Of a stretch of DNA of 20,137 bases, positions 13,739 to 20,137 are shown piece by piece. The position numbers and the translations under genes were made by a program. The stretch is from Verrucomicrobiota bacterium (GTDB taxonomy: Bacteria > Verrucomicrobiota > Verrucomicrobiia > Opitutales > Opitutaceae). The DNA is taken from assembly GCA_023428905.1 (NCBI GenBank), contig JAEYWP010000031.1, forward strand, positions 1-20,137. Reading direction: 5' to 3'. How positions within the stretch are numbered: the first letter of the stretch is position 1; every line of letters starts with the position of its first letter. A model generated the notes under the pieces. The model saw nothing but the letters and a program-made list of their open reading frames with translations, was not told the DNA's origin and did no database searches.

Positions 13739-16041
13739 CGCAGGAGGCTCCTCAGGCGCCGGGCGTGAGCGGGGTTGCCCAGCTTCCTGAGCGCATTCCC
13801 TTCGATCTGCCGGATGCGTTCCCGCGTGACGCCGTAAGTTCTGCCGATTTCCTCCAGGGTCTGCTCATCGCGGCCCATGCCAAACCTGCCGCGAATAACA
13901 TCTTGTTCCTTCGGGTCAAGGATTGCCAAGTGCTCGCGCACCAGCGACCGCATTTCCTCGGATATGAGCGCTTCATCGGCGGTCGCTGTCTTTTCATCCG
14001 CGAAGTTCTCGATAATCAGCGCCAGCTCCGGATCAATCGGGGAGGGCTCCTCTGGGGCGCGAAGCAGTTTCCGAACCTGATCCTCGGACAATTCCGTCAG
14101 GGTGGCGATCTTCGGAAGATCGATTTCCGATCCTGTCTCGGCATATATCCGCTGCCGCGCCTTGACGATCCTGCGGAGATTGTCGTGAACATGAACGGGG
14201 ATGCGTATGGTCCTGTCCATGTCGGTGACCGCACGGGAGATCGCCTGCCTGATCCACCAGACGGCATAGGTGGAGAATTTTGCCCCACGCCTGTGATTGA
14301 ACCTTTCGGCAGCGCGCATCAATCCGATGTTGCCTTCCTGTATCCGGTCCATCAGCGTCAAGCCGCCATAGCGTCTGGCAACCCAGACGACGAGCCTGAG
14401 ATTGGCCCGCACCAAGCGCTCCCGCGCTGCTCCCGCCTTGTCCAGCGCTTCCTGCATGCGCGCTCGCACGTAGCCCGTTGGATCGCTGGCAGCGGCGGTC
14501 TGCTGCAACTCGGCAAGGTACTCTTGCGGGAGGTTGGCGAAATACAGGCTCGCAGCCAGTGGCGCCCTGTCCCTGGCTGCGTGCAGGCATCCGTCGATGA
14601 CAGCCTGCAGCGAAGCAATCACAGTGGCGGGCAACGAGGCTGGAACATCGGCCGATGCTTGCCCATCAGCGTCTTCTTCTTCGGCGTCTTGGCTGCTGGC
14701 ATCTGCGCCTCTCTCAAGCATCAGGCGCGCAGGTCTTTCGCCGCGAAGAACAGCCTCCGCATCAGCACGAAGCTTCGCAACCACATCCGGGCTCGCCGTG
14801 ATGATGGTGAGCATTTCCAACATGCTCTGCTCGACTGTTTCTCCGAGCAGTGAAACGTCCTCGCGACTGAGGCGTTCTGAGGGCAATCCCTTGAGGTAAA
14901 TCGACAGGAGCTCGGAATCGCTGGATTGCAGGTTCCAGAAGCGCGCCAGCGCCAATGTAGCCGCTTCACCGAACCTTGCTTCATCAGTTTCGTCAGGGGT
15001 GAGGAGGCTGTCGGGCGCATCAATGTCGTTGTCTATGATGACACCAAGATCGCCGAGCACAAGTCGAAGGCTTGCCGCTGCTTCCGGTCGGTCAGGCTTG
15101 TCATCCTGCGTATCCGGAAAAGTCGCGGTGATCCGGCCGTCGTGAATACGGCCGTCTCTCAATGCTTCAAGCAGAACAAGCCGCAGCGCCCGCTGATGTT
15201 CGACCGTGGTTTGTCCATGGCATGGCTCGATATCCGGCAGTTCGATCTCGACTTCCTCCCAGCCCTGGTCCGTGTCGATGGGAAGGTGCCGGGATATGAG
15301 ATGCTGATGCGTGGCAGAATGATCAGCACATGACGGATCGTCTGGAGGTGTGGTCGGCTCAATCTCCTGCTGCCATGCGCCGAAGTCGATGGCGTCATCC
15401 GGCGCATCGAGCGTGGAAGCAGATGCGGGTGGAGCCGGTTCTGCGGGCTGGGCAACAGCCCGGGGATCATGATTGAGATTGGGGACAGTCGGGGCGGCGC
15501 TTTCAAGTTCATGGGCATCCAGCGGATTGGTCGTCGCCGCAGGAGCAGTTCCGCCGTTGGGCCTTGTTTCATCTGGGCCAGGTTCGGGGGATGCGCCGCA
15601 CGCGGAGGCTGAAAGCAGAGCGACAATTTCGGGATAGCCGCAGATACGGGCCGCCGCTATCGCGTCATTGCCCTCCTGATCCCTGAGGACAGGATCAGCG
15701 CCTTCCTGAAGCAGGACCCGGCATAAATCCAAGCGGCCCCTGGATGCCGCCAGGATCAACGGAGATCGGCCCTTTTCGTCGGTGGCATTGGCATCGCCAA
15801 TCGACTGAACATGGAGACGGACCGAGTCAACTGCGCCCGTCAGGATGGCCATCCGGAAAGCGGGACTGATCGGTTTGCGAGTGGTGGCAAGCCCGTTGGA
15901 AGGCTCGTCCGACGGAAGGCGCGCATCGGAGCCGCGAGCAGATTGGGAAACGTGGACGGAGGACAATGCGGGCTCCTCACCCTCCTGCGAACGCCGCAGC
16001 AGGAGCCTCATCAAGCCGCCCGTAATTTGCCCCACCTTCAT
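13735..16041 (-). CDS. Ankyrin-repeat/sigma-70 fusion, first gene of the defence operon
   Basis: This encodes a 768-residue protein. Residues about 58-146 hold two to three ankyrin repeats (GRSPLILAASRGRLDLCRVL, then LQEGADPVLRDQEGNDAI). An acidic Pro/Ala-rich linker follows (150-260). The rest follows a primary sigma factor: a region 1.1-like part (about 282-340), region 1.2 (SELLSIYLKGLPSERLSRED, 376-395), region 2 (LVRANLRLVVWVARRYGG, 543-560, to RTIRIPVHVHDNL), region 3 (about 616-690) and region 4 (ILDPKEQDVIRGRFGMG, then GVTRERIRQIEGNALRKL). Residues that read the -10 element in E. coli RpoD (Tyr430, Trp433, Trp434, Gln437) are kept in YAVWWIRQAIS, with Thr440 replaced by Ser. The TRERIRQIE helix that reads the -35 is intact. 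It probably directs RNA polymerase, perhaps at its own operon. The start at 16041 has a weak AGGG upstream; ATG 16011 is an alternative. Confidence 0.88.
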   Translation of the reverse strand: MKVGQITGGLMRLLLRRSQEGEEPALSSVHVSQSARGSDARLPSDEPSNGLATTRKPISPAFRMAILTGAVDSVRLHVQSIGDANATDEKGRSPLILAASRGRLDLCRVLLQEGADPVLRDQEGNDAIAAARICGYPEIVALLSASACGASPEPGPDETRPNGGTAPAATTNPLDAHELESAAPTVPNLNHDPRAVAQPAEPAPPASASTLDAPDDAIDFGAWQQEIEPTTPPDDPSCADHSATHQHLISRHLPIDTDQGWEEVEIELPDIEPCHGQTTVEHQRALRLVLLEALRDGRIHDGRITATFPDTQDDKPDRPEAAASLRLVLGDLGVIIDNDIDAPDSLLTPDETDEARFGEAATLALARFWNLQSSDSELLSIYLKGLPSERLSREDVSLLGETVEQSMLEMLTIITASPDVVAKLRADAEAVLRGERPARLMLERGADASSQDAEEEDADGQASADVPASLPATVIASLQAVIDGCLHAARDRAPLAASLYFANLPQEYLAELQQTAAASDPTGYVRARMQEALDKAGAARERLVRANLRLVVWVARRYGGLTLMDRIQEGNIGLMRAAERFNHRRGAKFSTYAVWWIRQAISRAVTDMDRTIRIPVHVHDNLRRIVKARQRIYAETGSEIDLPKIATLTELSEDQVRKLLRAPEEPSPIDPELALIIENFADEKTATADEALISEEMRSLVREHLAILDPKEQDVIRGRFGMGRDEQTLEEIGRTYGVTRERIRQIEGNALRKLGNPAHARRLRSLLR

Positions 16042-16339
16042 GCGCTGCCCTGATTCGCCCGCAGCGTGAGCTTAGACAGTGGAGCAACCACTTTGAAGAA
16101 GTTAGCGAGAAACGGGCAATCTCCCCTGTCGAGTGATCCAAGGAACCAGCCGAGTTTGCGTTGCCGACCAGTCGCCTGTACTGCGGGCGCTCGTCTGCGG
16201 GCTGCAAGCAATCTCTTAGGGGTAAACGTGAGCTAATCTGTCCCACGAAATCAGTACCTTGCAGTCCATGATCGATCCGGCTGTCGCCGCAGGCTGGTCG
16301 CCCCGGTCACCGCCGCCATGACGTCCTGTCGTTCGTCGG
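16042..16339. other. Leader/promoter region of the sigma-led operon
   Basis: No supported gene lies here. The region must hold the promoter of the seven-gene operon running left. No clear -35/-10 pair was found. A minus-strand frame without an ATG ends at a TGA overlapping the sigma start (ATGA). Its last residues, ANFFKVVAPLSKLTLRANQG, look only weakly coding. It may be a transcribed leader or a scar. Confidence 0.35.
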
Positions 16340-16687
16340 CCGCCCGGGCAGGCGCAGCGGGTCAACCCTAAGCGCGTGCGGCCGATGCGTATGGCCAAGA
16401 TCATGCGCCTCAGCGCGGCCGGCGAGCGCGAGCTCGAGCCCATGCGATGGGGCTTCGCCGGGCGCAGCGACGTGAACCCGACTCGTCCCAAGCACATGCA
16501 CGCGCGCGCCGAGACGATCGACAAGCTGCCGACCTTCCGCGAGTCTTTCGCGCGCCTCCTGCCGCACGATGCATGGCCGCTGTGGCTGGGCGAGACGCAC
16601 GCACCCGTCGAGATGACCGTCTCCTCGCCGGGCTTCGCGCCGAGGGGCTGCGAAAACGCGTGGACGTCCTGCCAGGATGCGAGCTGA
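16340..16687 (+). pseudogene. Truncated SOS response-associated peptidase (YedK/HMCES, SRAP domain)
   Basis: The plus-strand frame reads ELEPMRWGFAGRSDVN, then HARAETIDKLPTFRESFAR, then directly LLPHDAWPLWLGE. These are the RWG, N-ARAET...FR and ILPxDAWxxWLG blocks of the SRAP family, which shields abasic sites by a thiazolidine crosslink. The family has about 200-230 residues. Here the N-terminal MCGRY with the crosslinking Cys2 is absent, and about 80 residues between SFAR and LPHDAW are deleted. The usual core Glu and active-site His region are therefore lost as well. The frame runs to TGA 16685-16687. No ATG with a ribosome-binding site leads it; the first frame codon is a GTG at 16376. 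It is non-functional, a deletion scar beside the defence operon. Confidence 0.6.
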
Positions 16688-16716
16688 CTGAACTTTCCGC
16701 ATATGCTCTGGCTCCG

Positions 16717-16873
16717 TCAGCTTCGTCGGCGCAATGGCGCCTTATTGGGCCAGCGCGGACGGTCCTTGGGGTCGATGAACTCGCCGCCGAATCTCTTCCG
16801 GAACCGCTCGGTGTGGTCGCGCTCCGTGAAGCGCCACTTGGTGCGGCCAGCCCTGGTCGATCGTGCTACCCAT
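16717..16873 (-). pseudogene. Small gene broken by a one-base frameshift, unknown function
   Basis: The minus strand starts at ATG 16873 with MGSTIDQGW. A second frame then continues with RTKWRFTERDHTERFRKRFG and ends EFIDPKDRPRWPNK...RRRS at TGA 16719-16717. The two parts join if one base near the GGC-TGG junction is removed, giving a basic protein of about 51 residues. The protein is not recognised. A LexA-like motif lies 34 nt upstream of its ATG, a normal distance for an SOS-controlled gene. It may be a real frameshift or a sequencing error. Confidence 0.4.
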
Positions 16874-16907
16874 GCGTCGCCTCCATGCTTCTGCGGCGAA
16901 GAGTAGA

Positions 16908-16922
16908 GAACAGACAGGGAAC
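16908..16922. promoter_or_regulatory. Candidate LexA (SOS) box of alphaproteobacterial type
   Basis: GAACAGACAGGGAAC is an exact GAAC-N7-GAAC direct repeat, equal to GTTC-N7-GTTC on the other strand. This is the LexA site form known in alphaproteobacteria. It lies between a minus-strand gene remnant (start at 16873) and the plus-strand trio (start at 16984), so it could repress both directions. Eight fixed bases would occur about 0.6 times by chance in a window of this size, so the call rests on position. Confidence 0.4.
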
Positions 16923-16983
16923 AAGTCAAGGGGCGGCTGAGGTGATAAGGGGCGTGGACCGCATTCACGGCAGGAGGGGGAGG

Positions 16984-17541
16984 ATGGCGGAAAATGGGGA
17001 CTTCGAGCGGCGGAAGCGCCAGTTCGAATTGGACATGCGGCTCGCGGAACGCGCGCACGATGAGATGAAAGAGTACGGCGACGGGGTGAACAAGGCAGCC
17101 GTAGAGAGCGGGCACAAGGCGCTGCAGGCGATCATGGTCATCAACGGCGGCGCCGGTATCGCGCTGCTGGCGTTCATCGGCTCGATCGCATCGAAGGATG
17201 GGATAAACGCGGTCGCCGGCTTGGCGTCGACGCTGCATTGGTTCGCATATGGCGTTGGGCTGACGGCGCTCGCGATGGGCGTGGCGTATCTGGTGAACTA
17301 TTGCTACGCGAATTCCGCCTCGGAAATGCGTCGGACGTGGGAGCATCCGTATGTTTCGGATACGGCGTCGTCGATAAGCTGGCGCTGGGTCGGAATCTTC
17401 TTCCATGCGGTGACTCTTGGGGCGGCGCTGCTGGCGTTGTGGTTCTTCGTCTTCGGAATGCTGCAGGTGCAGGATGAGGTCGCGACGATGCGCGTGAAGG
17501 TCTCATCTTCGGCAGCGGTTCCCGCTGCGACGAAGAAGTAG
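16984..17541 (+). CDS. Three-helix membrane protein, first gene of a DUF4062/HEPN trio
   Basis: This encodes a 185-residue protein. The N-terminal 45 residues are charged and helical (FERRKRQFELDMRLAERAHD), probably cytoplasmic. Three hydrophobic segments follow: about 47-68 (IMVINGGAGIALLAFIGSIA), 85-107 and 134-160 (FFHAVTLGAALLALWFFVFG). This is a helix followed by a small bundle of membrane helices, similar in outline to SLATT-type predicted pore proteins, but no family is claimed. The start at 16984 is supported by a strong AGGAGG-type site; the frame is open far upstream to 16447, but that part only translates the scar. The next gene begins 7 nt later, with its ribosome-binding site overlapping this stop. 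It may serve as the membrane-acting part of the trio. Confidence 0.8.
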   Translation: MAENGDFERRKRQFELDMRLAERAHDEMKEYGDGVNKAAVESGHKALQAIMVINGGAGIALLAFIGSIASKDGINAVAGLASTLHWFAYGVGLTALAMGVAYLVNYCYANSASEMRRTWEHPYVSDTASSISWRWVGIFFHAVTLGAALLALWFFVFGMLQVQDEVATMRVKVSSSAAVPAATKK

Positions 17542-17548
17542 GTGGAGC

Positions 17549-18508
17549 ATGTCTGAAGTTCGCCATCAGGTATTTATCAGCTCGACGTTCCGAGACCTCG
17601 TGGAACCTCGGCGCAAGATCGCTGAAGCGCTTCTGGATATGGATTGCATTCCTGCGGGGATGGAGCTGTTCCCGGCAGCGGATCAGGAGCAGCTTGAGTA
17701 CATCAAGCGGGTGATAGATGACTGCGACTACTATGTCGTGGTCGTCGGTGCGAGATACGGCAGCGTGACGGCAGAAGGGCTGAGCTTCACCGAGCAGGAG
17801 TATCGGTACGCGAGGGAGAAGGGCGTGCCGGTTCTGGCATTCATCCACGGGGCGCCGGAGAAGCTGTCGTTCGAGAATTCCGAAGCTGATCCCGAGCTAC
17901 GCGCGAAGCTGGCCGCCTTCCGGGCGGAACTGCAGAAGGGACGGCTGACGGCGCAATGGAATACGACCGAGGAGTTGGTCAATCAGGTGTGGAAGGCGGT
18001 GACAAAGGCGAAGAAGACGCATCCGCGGCCGGGATGGGTGCGTGGCGGACTGGCAGCGACGAATGAGGTGTTGGATGAGCTCGTCAAGTCGCAGCGGCGT
18101 GTGCTCGAGCTCGAAGGGCAGCTTCAGCTTCATGCGAAGGTTGAGGCCGAGCTATCGTTCCCTCGCATGAACATCGCCTATGAGACGTCAGACAGTTTCG
18201 GCCACGGTCTGATCCGGTTGGATGATATTTACCTGGCGCTGAGTGGCGTGATTGCGACGCCGACCACATGGGCATCGATCAGCAACGCGGTGACGGACAT
18301 CGTGGCGAAGAAGATGGAGGTCAGTCAGCGCATGAGCCTTGTGTCGGGCGAGGTGAATAGAGTCATTTCATATCTGTACGCAAAAGGTCTTTTGTTGGTT
18401 GAAGGCGAAAACAGTGATCGCAAATATCAGATATCGGATCGGGGTCGTGAAGTAGTCGCTGGGCTTATCGATCGAATGGATGACGAGCCAGACACGCTGC
18501 CGTTCTGA
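17549..18508 (+). CDS. DUF4062 protein with C-terminal winged-helix-like region
   Basis: This encodes a 319-residue protein. Residues 4-100 are a DUF4062 domain: HQVFISSTFRDLVEPRRKIA, then AGMELFPAAD, then DYYVVVVGARYGS, then GLSFTEQEYRYA, then VPVLAFIH. The fold is Rossmann/TIR-like, is often found at the N terminus of defence and signalling proteins, and is thought to bind or process a nucleotide. A helical coiled-coil-like middle (about 165-200) links to a C-terminal domain (205-319) ending EVNRVISYLYAKGLLLVEGE, then KYQISDRGREVVAGLI. That end resembles a winged helix of the kind that senses or binds DNA, or mediates protein contact. It sits between the membrane protein and the HEPN-like gene, with close spacing on both sides. 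It is probably the sensor or switch. Confidence 0.85.
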   Translation: MSEVRHQVFISSTFRDLVEPRRKIAEALLDMDCIPAGMELFPAADQEQLEYIKRVIDDCDYYVVVVGARYGSVTAEGLSFTEQEYRYAREKGVPVLAFIHGAPEKLSFENSEADPELRAKLAAFRAELQKGRLTAQWNTTEELVNQVWKAVTKAKKTHPRPGWVRGGLAATNEVLDELVKSQRRVLELEGQLQLHAKVEAELSFPRMNIAYETSDSFGHGLIRLDDIYLALSGVIATPTTWASISNAVTDIVAKKMEVSQRMSLVSGEVNRVISYLYAKGLLLVEGENSDRKYQISDRGREVVAGLIDRMDDEPDTLPF

Positions 18509-18521
18509 ACGCGGAGGGGGG

Positions 18522-19109
18522 ATGCTGACGTTCGTCTATGATGCCTTCCACCGGCACCCGAATGAGGCTCGGCTCTTGGCAGTGCTGCTGGCCGGATATG
18601 GAGAGCTGGAATACGCGCTCAGTGATTGCGTTGGCGATGTGCTCGGCAGCCAAGTGCATGGATTGAAGCTGCTGTTCCGCATTCGAAGCGAGACCCAACG
18701 CCTCGATGCAGCCGATGCGGTGTTGCGGCCTGCGTATTCGAAGACCGACTTAGCTGGTCCGTATTCGCGCGCCATCGGGGCGATCAGGTGGTGCAAGACG
18801 CAACGGAACACGTATGCGCATTGCCATTGGGTCGAGAGCAACGGGACGCTCTGGTATACGAATATGGAGGAGATCGGGAGGCAGGAGAGCGACAACCCGC
18901 AGCTGAAGTTCCTGCCGGTGCCTAAGGCGATACTCGAAGAGCAGGTTACGTACTTCAACTACACGATGCAGTGCTTCTGGCATCTGCGGAGTTCGTACGC
19001 GAGGGCCATTGGCAAGAAAGACCATCTGGACGGATTTGCGCTACCGAAGGCCTTGCAAGCGCCTCAGCGACATGACGATCCGGCAAAGTACAATTTCAAG
19101 CTGTCGTAG
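18522..19109 (+). CDS. HEPN-like all-helical protein, third gene of the trio
   Basis: This encodes a 195-residue protein starting at ATG 18522, directly behind GGAGGGGG and 13 nt after the DUF4062 stop. It is almost wholly helical. The key block is RWCKTQRNTYAHCHW, where Arg95-Asn96-x3-His100 is the RNxxxH motif that marks catalytic HEPN ribonucleases. Before it lie a typical HEPN first helix (YGELEYALSDCVGDVLG) and a second (LKLLFRIRSETQRLDAAD). HEPN proteins cut RNA, often tRNA or mRNA, in toxin and abortive infection systems. The remaining part (110-195) is variable. The motif and fold order support the call, but no family profile could be run. In this trio it is the likely effector. The alternative is a non-catalytic helical protein. 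Confidence 0.6.
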   Translation: MLTFVYDAFHRHPNEARLLAVLLAGYGELEYALSDCVGDVLGSQVHGLKLLFRIRSETQRLDAADAVLRPAYSKTDLAGPYSRAIGAIRWCKTQRNTYAHCHWVESNGTLWYTNMEEIGRQESDNPQLKFLPVPKAILEEQVTYFNYTMQCFWHLRSSYARAIGKKDHLDGFALPKALQAPQRHDDPAKYNFKLS

Positions 19110-19279
19110 ATTGCATCACTCAAATCACGCTTCGCTGCCATCCGGTGCAGTGTAGCTACTGGCCTGCCCCACGAAGCGGTGCCAAGTTCTAAATTAGAAT
19201 CCGGCTGTCGCTGGCCAGCATCTGATCTGGCCGCGCCGCACTGTAGGAGCCGAAGCGCTGAAGCAGGATCAGTTCCGCT

Positions 19280-19311
19280 CACGTTCCGCACACCGAGTCT
19301 CGCGGAACGTG
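19280..19311. repeat. 10-bp inverted repeat between the trio and tRNA-Pro
   Basis: CACGTTCCGC (19280-19289) and GCGGAACGTG (19302-19311) pair perfectly around a 12-nt loop. It follows the trio by 170 nt and precedes the tRNA 3' end by 24 nt. The sequence after the stem (GTTTCTACTA) has no real T tract, so it is at best a weak terminator. It could also be part of an attachment region. Confidence 0.35.
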
Positions 19312-19335
19312 GTTTCTACTAAGACGCTGAATTAT

Positions 19336-19413
19336 TGGTCGGAGCGGCGAGATTCGAACTCGCGACCCCCAGTCCCCCAGACTGGTGCGCTAACCAGGCT
19401 GCGCTACGCTCCG
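19336..19413 (-). tRNA. tRNA-Pro (anticodon GGG)
   Basis: Read on the minus strand, the sequence folds as a full cloverleaf: acceptor CGGAGCG pairing with CGCTCCG, a D arm with GCGC/GCGC, an anticodon arm CCAGT-CTGGGGG-ACTGG, and a T arm GCGAG-TTCGAAT-CTCGC, followed by discriminator A and encoded CCA. The anticodon is GGG, so it reads CCC/CCU proline codons. Its 3' end faces left, toward the accessory DNA, which is the usual orientation for an island inserted at a tRNA. Confidence 0.95.
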
Positions 19414-19730
19414 ATCCGACCCCGCCGGCCCATTCAAGGATCCTGCAAAGGCTCCGGCCGCTGGTTCCATGGCGAATATCCCGCCTGGTCAGCCGGTGTC
19501 TGCCGCCGGTCCGTGGACCTGCAGCGATCGCCGACACGGGTACTCGACACGCCGCAACCCGTCAAGGAACTTGGGGCCGGGAGGGCGGTTGCACCAGAAT
19601 GAGCCCGCGCGATTTACCCCATACGGATAAGCCACCGCGCCAGGCTGGCGGCGAGACGCCATCCAGGGTAAATCGACGGACGCCCAATTCACCGCCCACG
19701 CGGCCATCCCCATTATGCGGAGGAACAACC
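19414..19730. other. Intergenic region with inverted repeat upstream of fba
   Basis: No gene is seen here. CGATTTACCC (19610-19619) and GGGTAAATCG (19666-19675) form a perfect 10-bp inverted repeat, 46 nt apart. Between them is the palindrome GCCAGGCTGGC. It lies 55-121 nt before the aldolase start, so it may be a protein-binding operator pair or an RNA leader structure. The promoter of tRNA-Pro should also lie in this region, reading left. Confidence 0.35.
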
Positions 19731-20137
19731 ATGACGATGACGCTTGAACAGGTTGCAGAGGCCATGGTCGCCCCCGGGAAGGGCATCCTTGCCGCGGACG
19801 AAAGCACCGGGACCATCAAGCGCCGCTTCGACAGCATCAAGGTCGACAACACCGAGGACAACCGCCGCGACTATCGCGAGATGCTGTTCCGCTCGACGGA
19901 TGCCATGAAGACCGCGATCTCGGGCGTCATCCTGTTCGACGAGACGATCCGCCAGAAGGCCAAGGACGGGACGCCCCTCGCGAAGATCATCGCTGACACC
20001 GGCGCACTGCCCGGCATCAAGGTCGACGGCAGCACGAAGCCGCTCCAGTTCTGCCCCGGTGAGGTCGTCACTGAGGGCCTCGACGGACTTCCGGGTCGTG
20101 TGAAGGAGTATGTCGGCCTCGGCGCGAAATTCGCGAA
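19731..20137 (+). CDS. Class I fructose-bisphosphate aldolase, 5' part
   Basis: The first 135 codons of a class I aldolase run off the right edge. The signature MVAPGKGILAADESTGTIKR near the N terminus and GVILFDETIRQKAKDGTPLA further on are typical of the family. The Schiff-base lysine is beyond the window. The enzyme splits fructose 1,6-bisphosphate into glyceraldehyde 3-phosphate and dihydroxyacetone phosphate in the cytoplasm, in glycolysis and gluconeogenesis. The start at 19731 has GGAGG about 8 nt upstream; a second ATG two codons later is less well placed. It is a housekeeping gene and marks conserved chromosome to the right of the accessory region. Confidence 0.95.
   Translation, partial: MTMTLEQVAEAMVAPGKGILAADESTGTIKRRFDSIKVDNTEDNRRDYREMLFRSTDAMKTAISGVILFDETIRQKAKDGTPLAKIIADTGALPGIKVDGSTKPLQFCPGEVVTEGLDGLPGRVKEYVGLGAKFA

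Noticed and set aside
13672..14853. Plus-strand open frame of 393 codons
   Set aside because: It is antisense to the conserved sigma regions 2-4; its translation shows no family features.
16447..16983. N-terminal extension of the membrane protein frame
   Set aside because: It translates the SRAP scar and the LexA-like region. The strong ribosome-binding site and hydrophilic start at 16984 mark the real start.
19272..19286. GTTC-N7-GTTC motif near tRNA-Pro
   Set aside because: It has the exact form of a LexA site, but no gene start lies at a suitable distance in either direction and it is part of a hairpin; about 0.6 chance matches are expected in this window.
1..20137. CRISPR array, rRNA genes or phage structural genes
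   Set aside because: No regularly spaced repeats, rRNA-like sequence or capsid, tail or portal-like proteins were seen anywhere in the window.

Overview
The window comes from a GC-rich bacterial chromosome, most likely an alphaproteobacterium. The pointers are the class I fructose-bisphosphate aldolase at the right end, the GC-rich codon use, and a GTTC-N7-GTTC motif of the alphaproteobacterial LexA type. The genus cannot be fixed from sequence alone. Conserved chromosome is visible only at the right edge: a tRNA-Pro(GGG) gene and the start of fba. Almost everything to its left looks like accessory or island DNA.

Layout from left to right: (1) The tail of a small response-regulator-like protein (to 236), a frameshifted gene remnant (377-549) and a small hypothetical gene (699-989). 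(2) A locally AT-richer cassette on the minus strand (1288-3437): a B12-binding radical SAM enzyme, a candidate precursor peptide with a nitrile-hydratase-like leader and a hydrophobic Val/Ala tail, and a small DUF4177-like protein. This reads as a compact RiPP-type locus. (3) A decayed IS256-type transposase fragment (about 3600-3997) and an intact serine recombinase (4123-4683) with repeated TGTTCCA motifs in front of it. (4) A seven-gene, tightly packed minus-strand operon (16041 down to 5053): an ankyrin/sigma-70 fusion, a MORC/MutL-like GHKL ATPase, a Z1-type superfamily II helicase, a PD-(D/E)XK protein, an AIPR protein, a Vsr-like nuclease and a DNA cytosine-5 methyltransferase. (5) A scar zone (16042-16983) with a truncated SOS-associated peptidase (YedK/HMCES) and a frameshifted small gene. 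(6) A plus-strand trio (16984-19109): a three-helix membrane protein, a DUF4062 protein with a winged-helix-like C terminus, and an all-alpha protein with an RNxxxH (HEPN-type) motif. (7) tRNA-Pro, a leader with inverted repeats, and fba.

The main system is the seven-gene operon. A methyltransferase marks self DNA, GHKL ATPase and Z1 helicase supply ATP-driven DNA recognition or remodelling, and several nuclease-type proteins could cut. The general MORC/Z1/methylase association has been predicted computationally as a restriction-modification-like system. The unusual part is a primary-like sigma factor with N-terminal ankyrin repeats as the first gene of the operon, which suggests the system controls its own transcription. 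The second system of interest is the membrane/DUF4062/HEPN trio. It has the look of a small abortive-infection module and sits behind a possible LexA site. All functions are inferred from sequence; none has been tested here.
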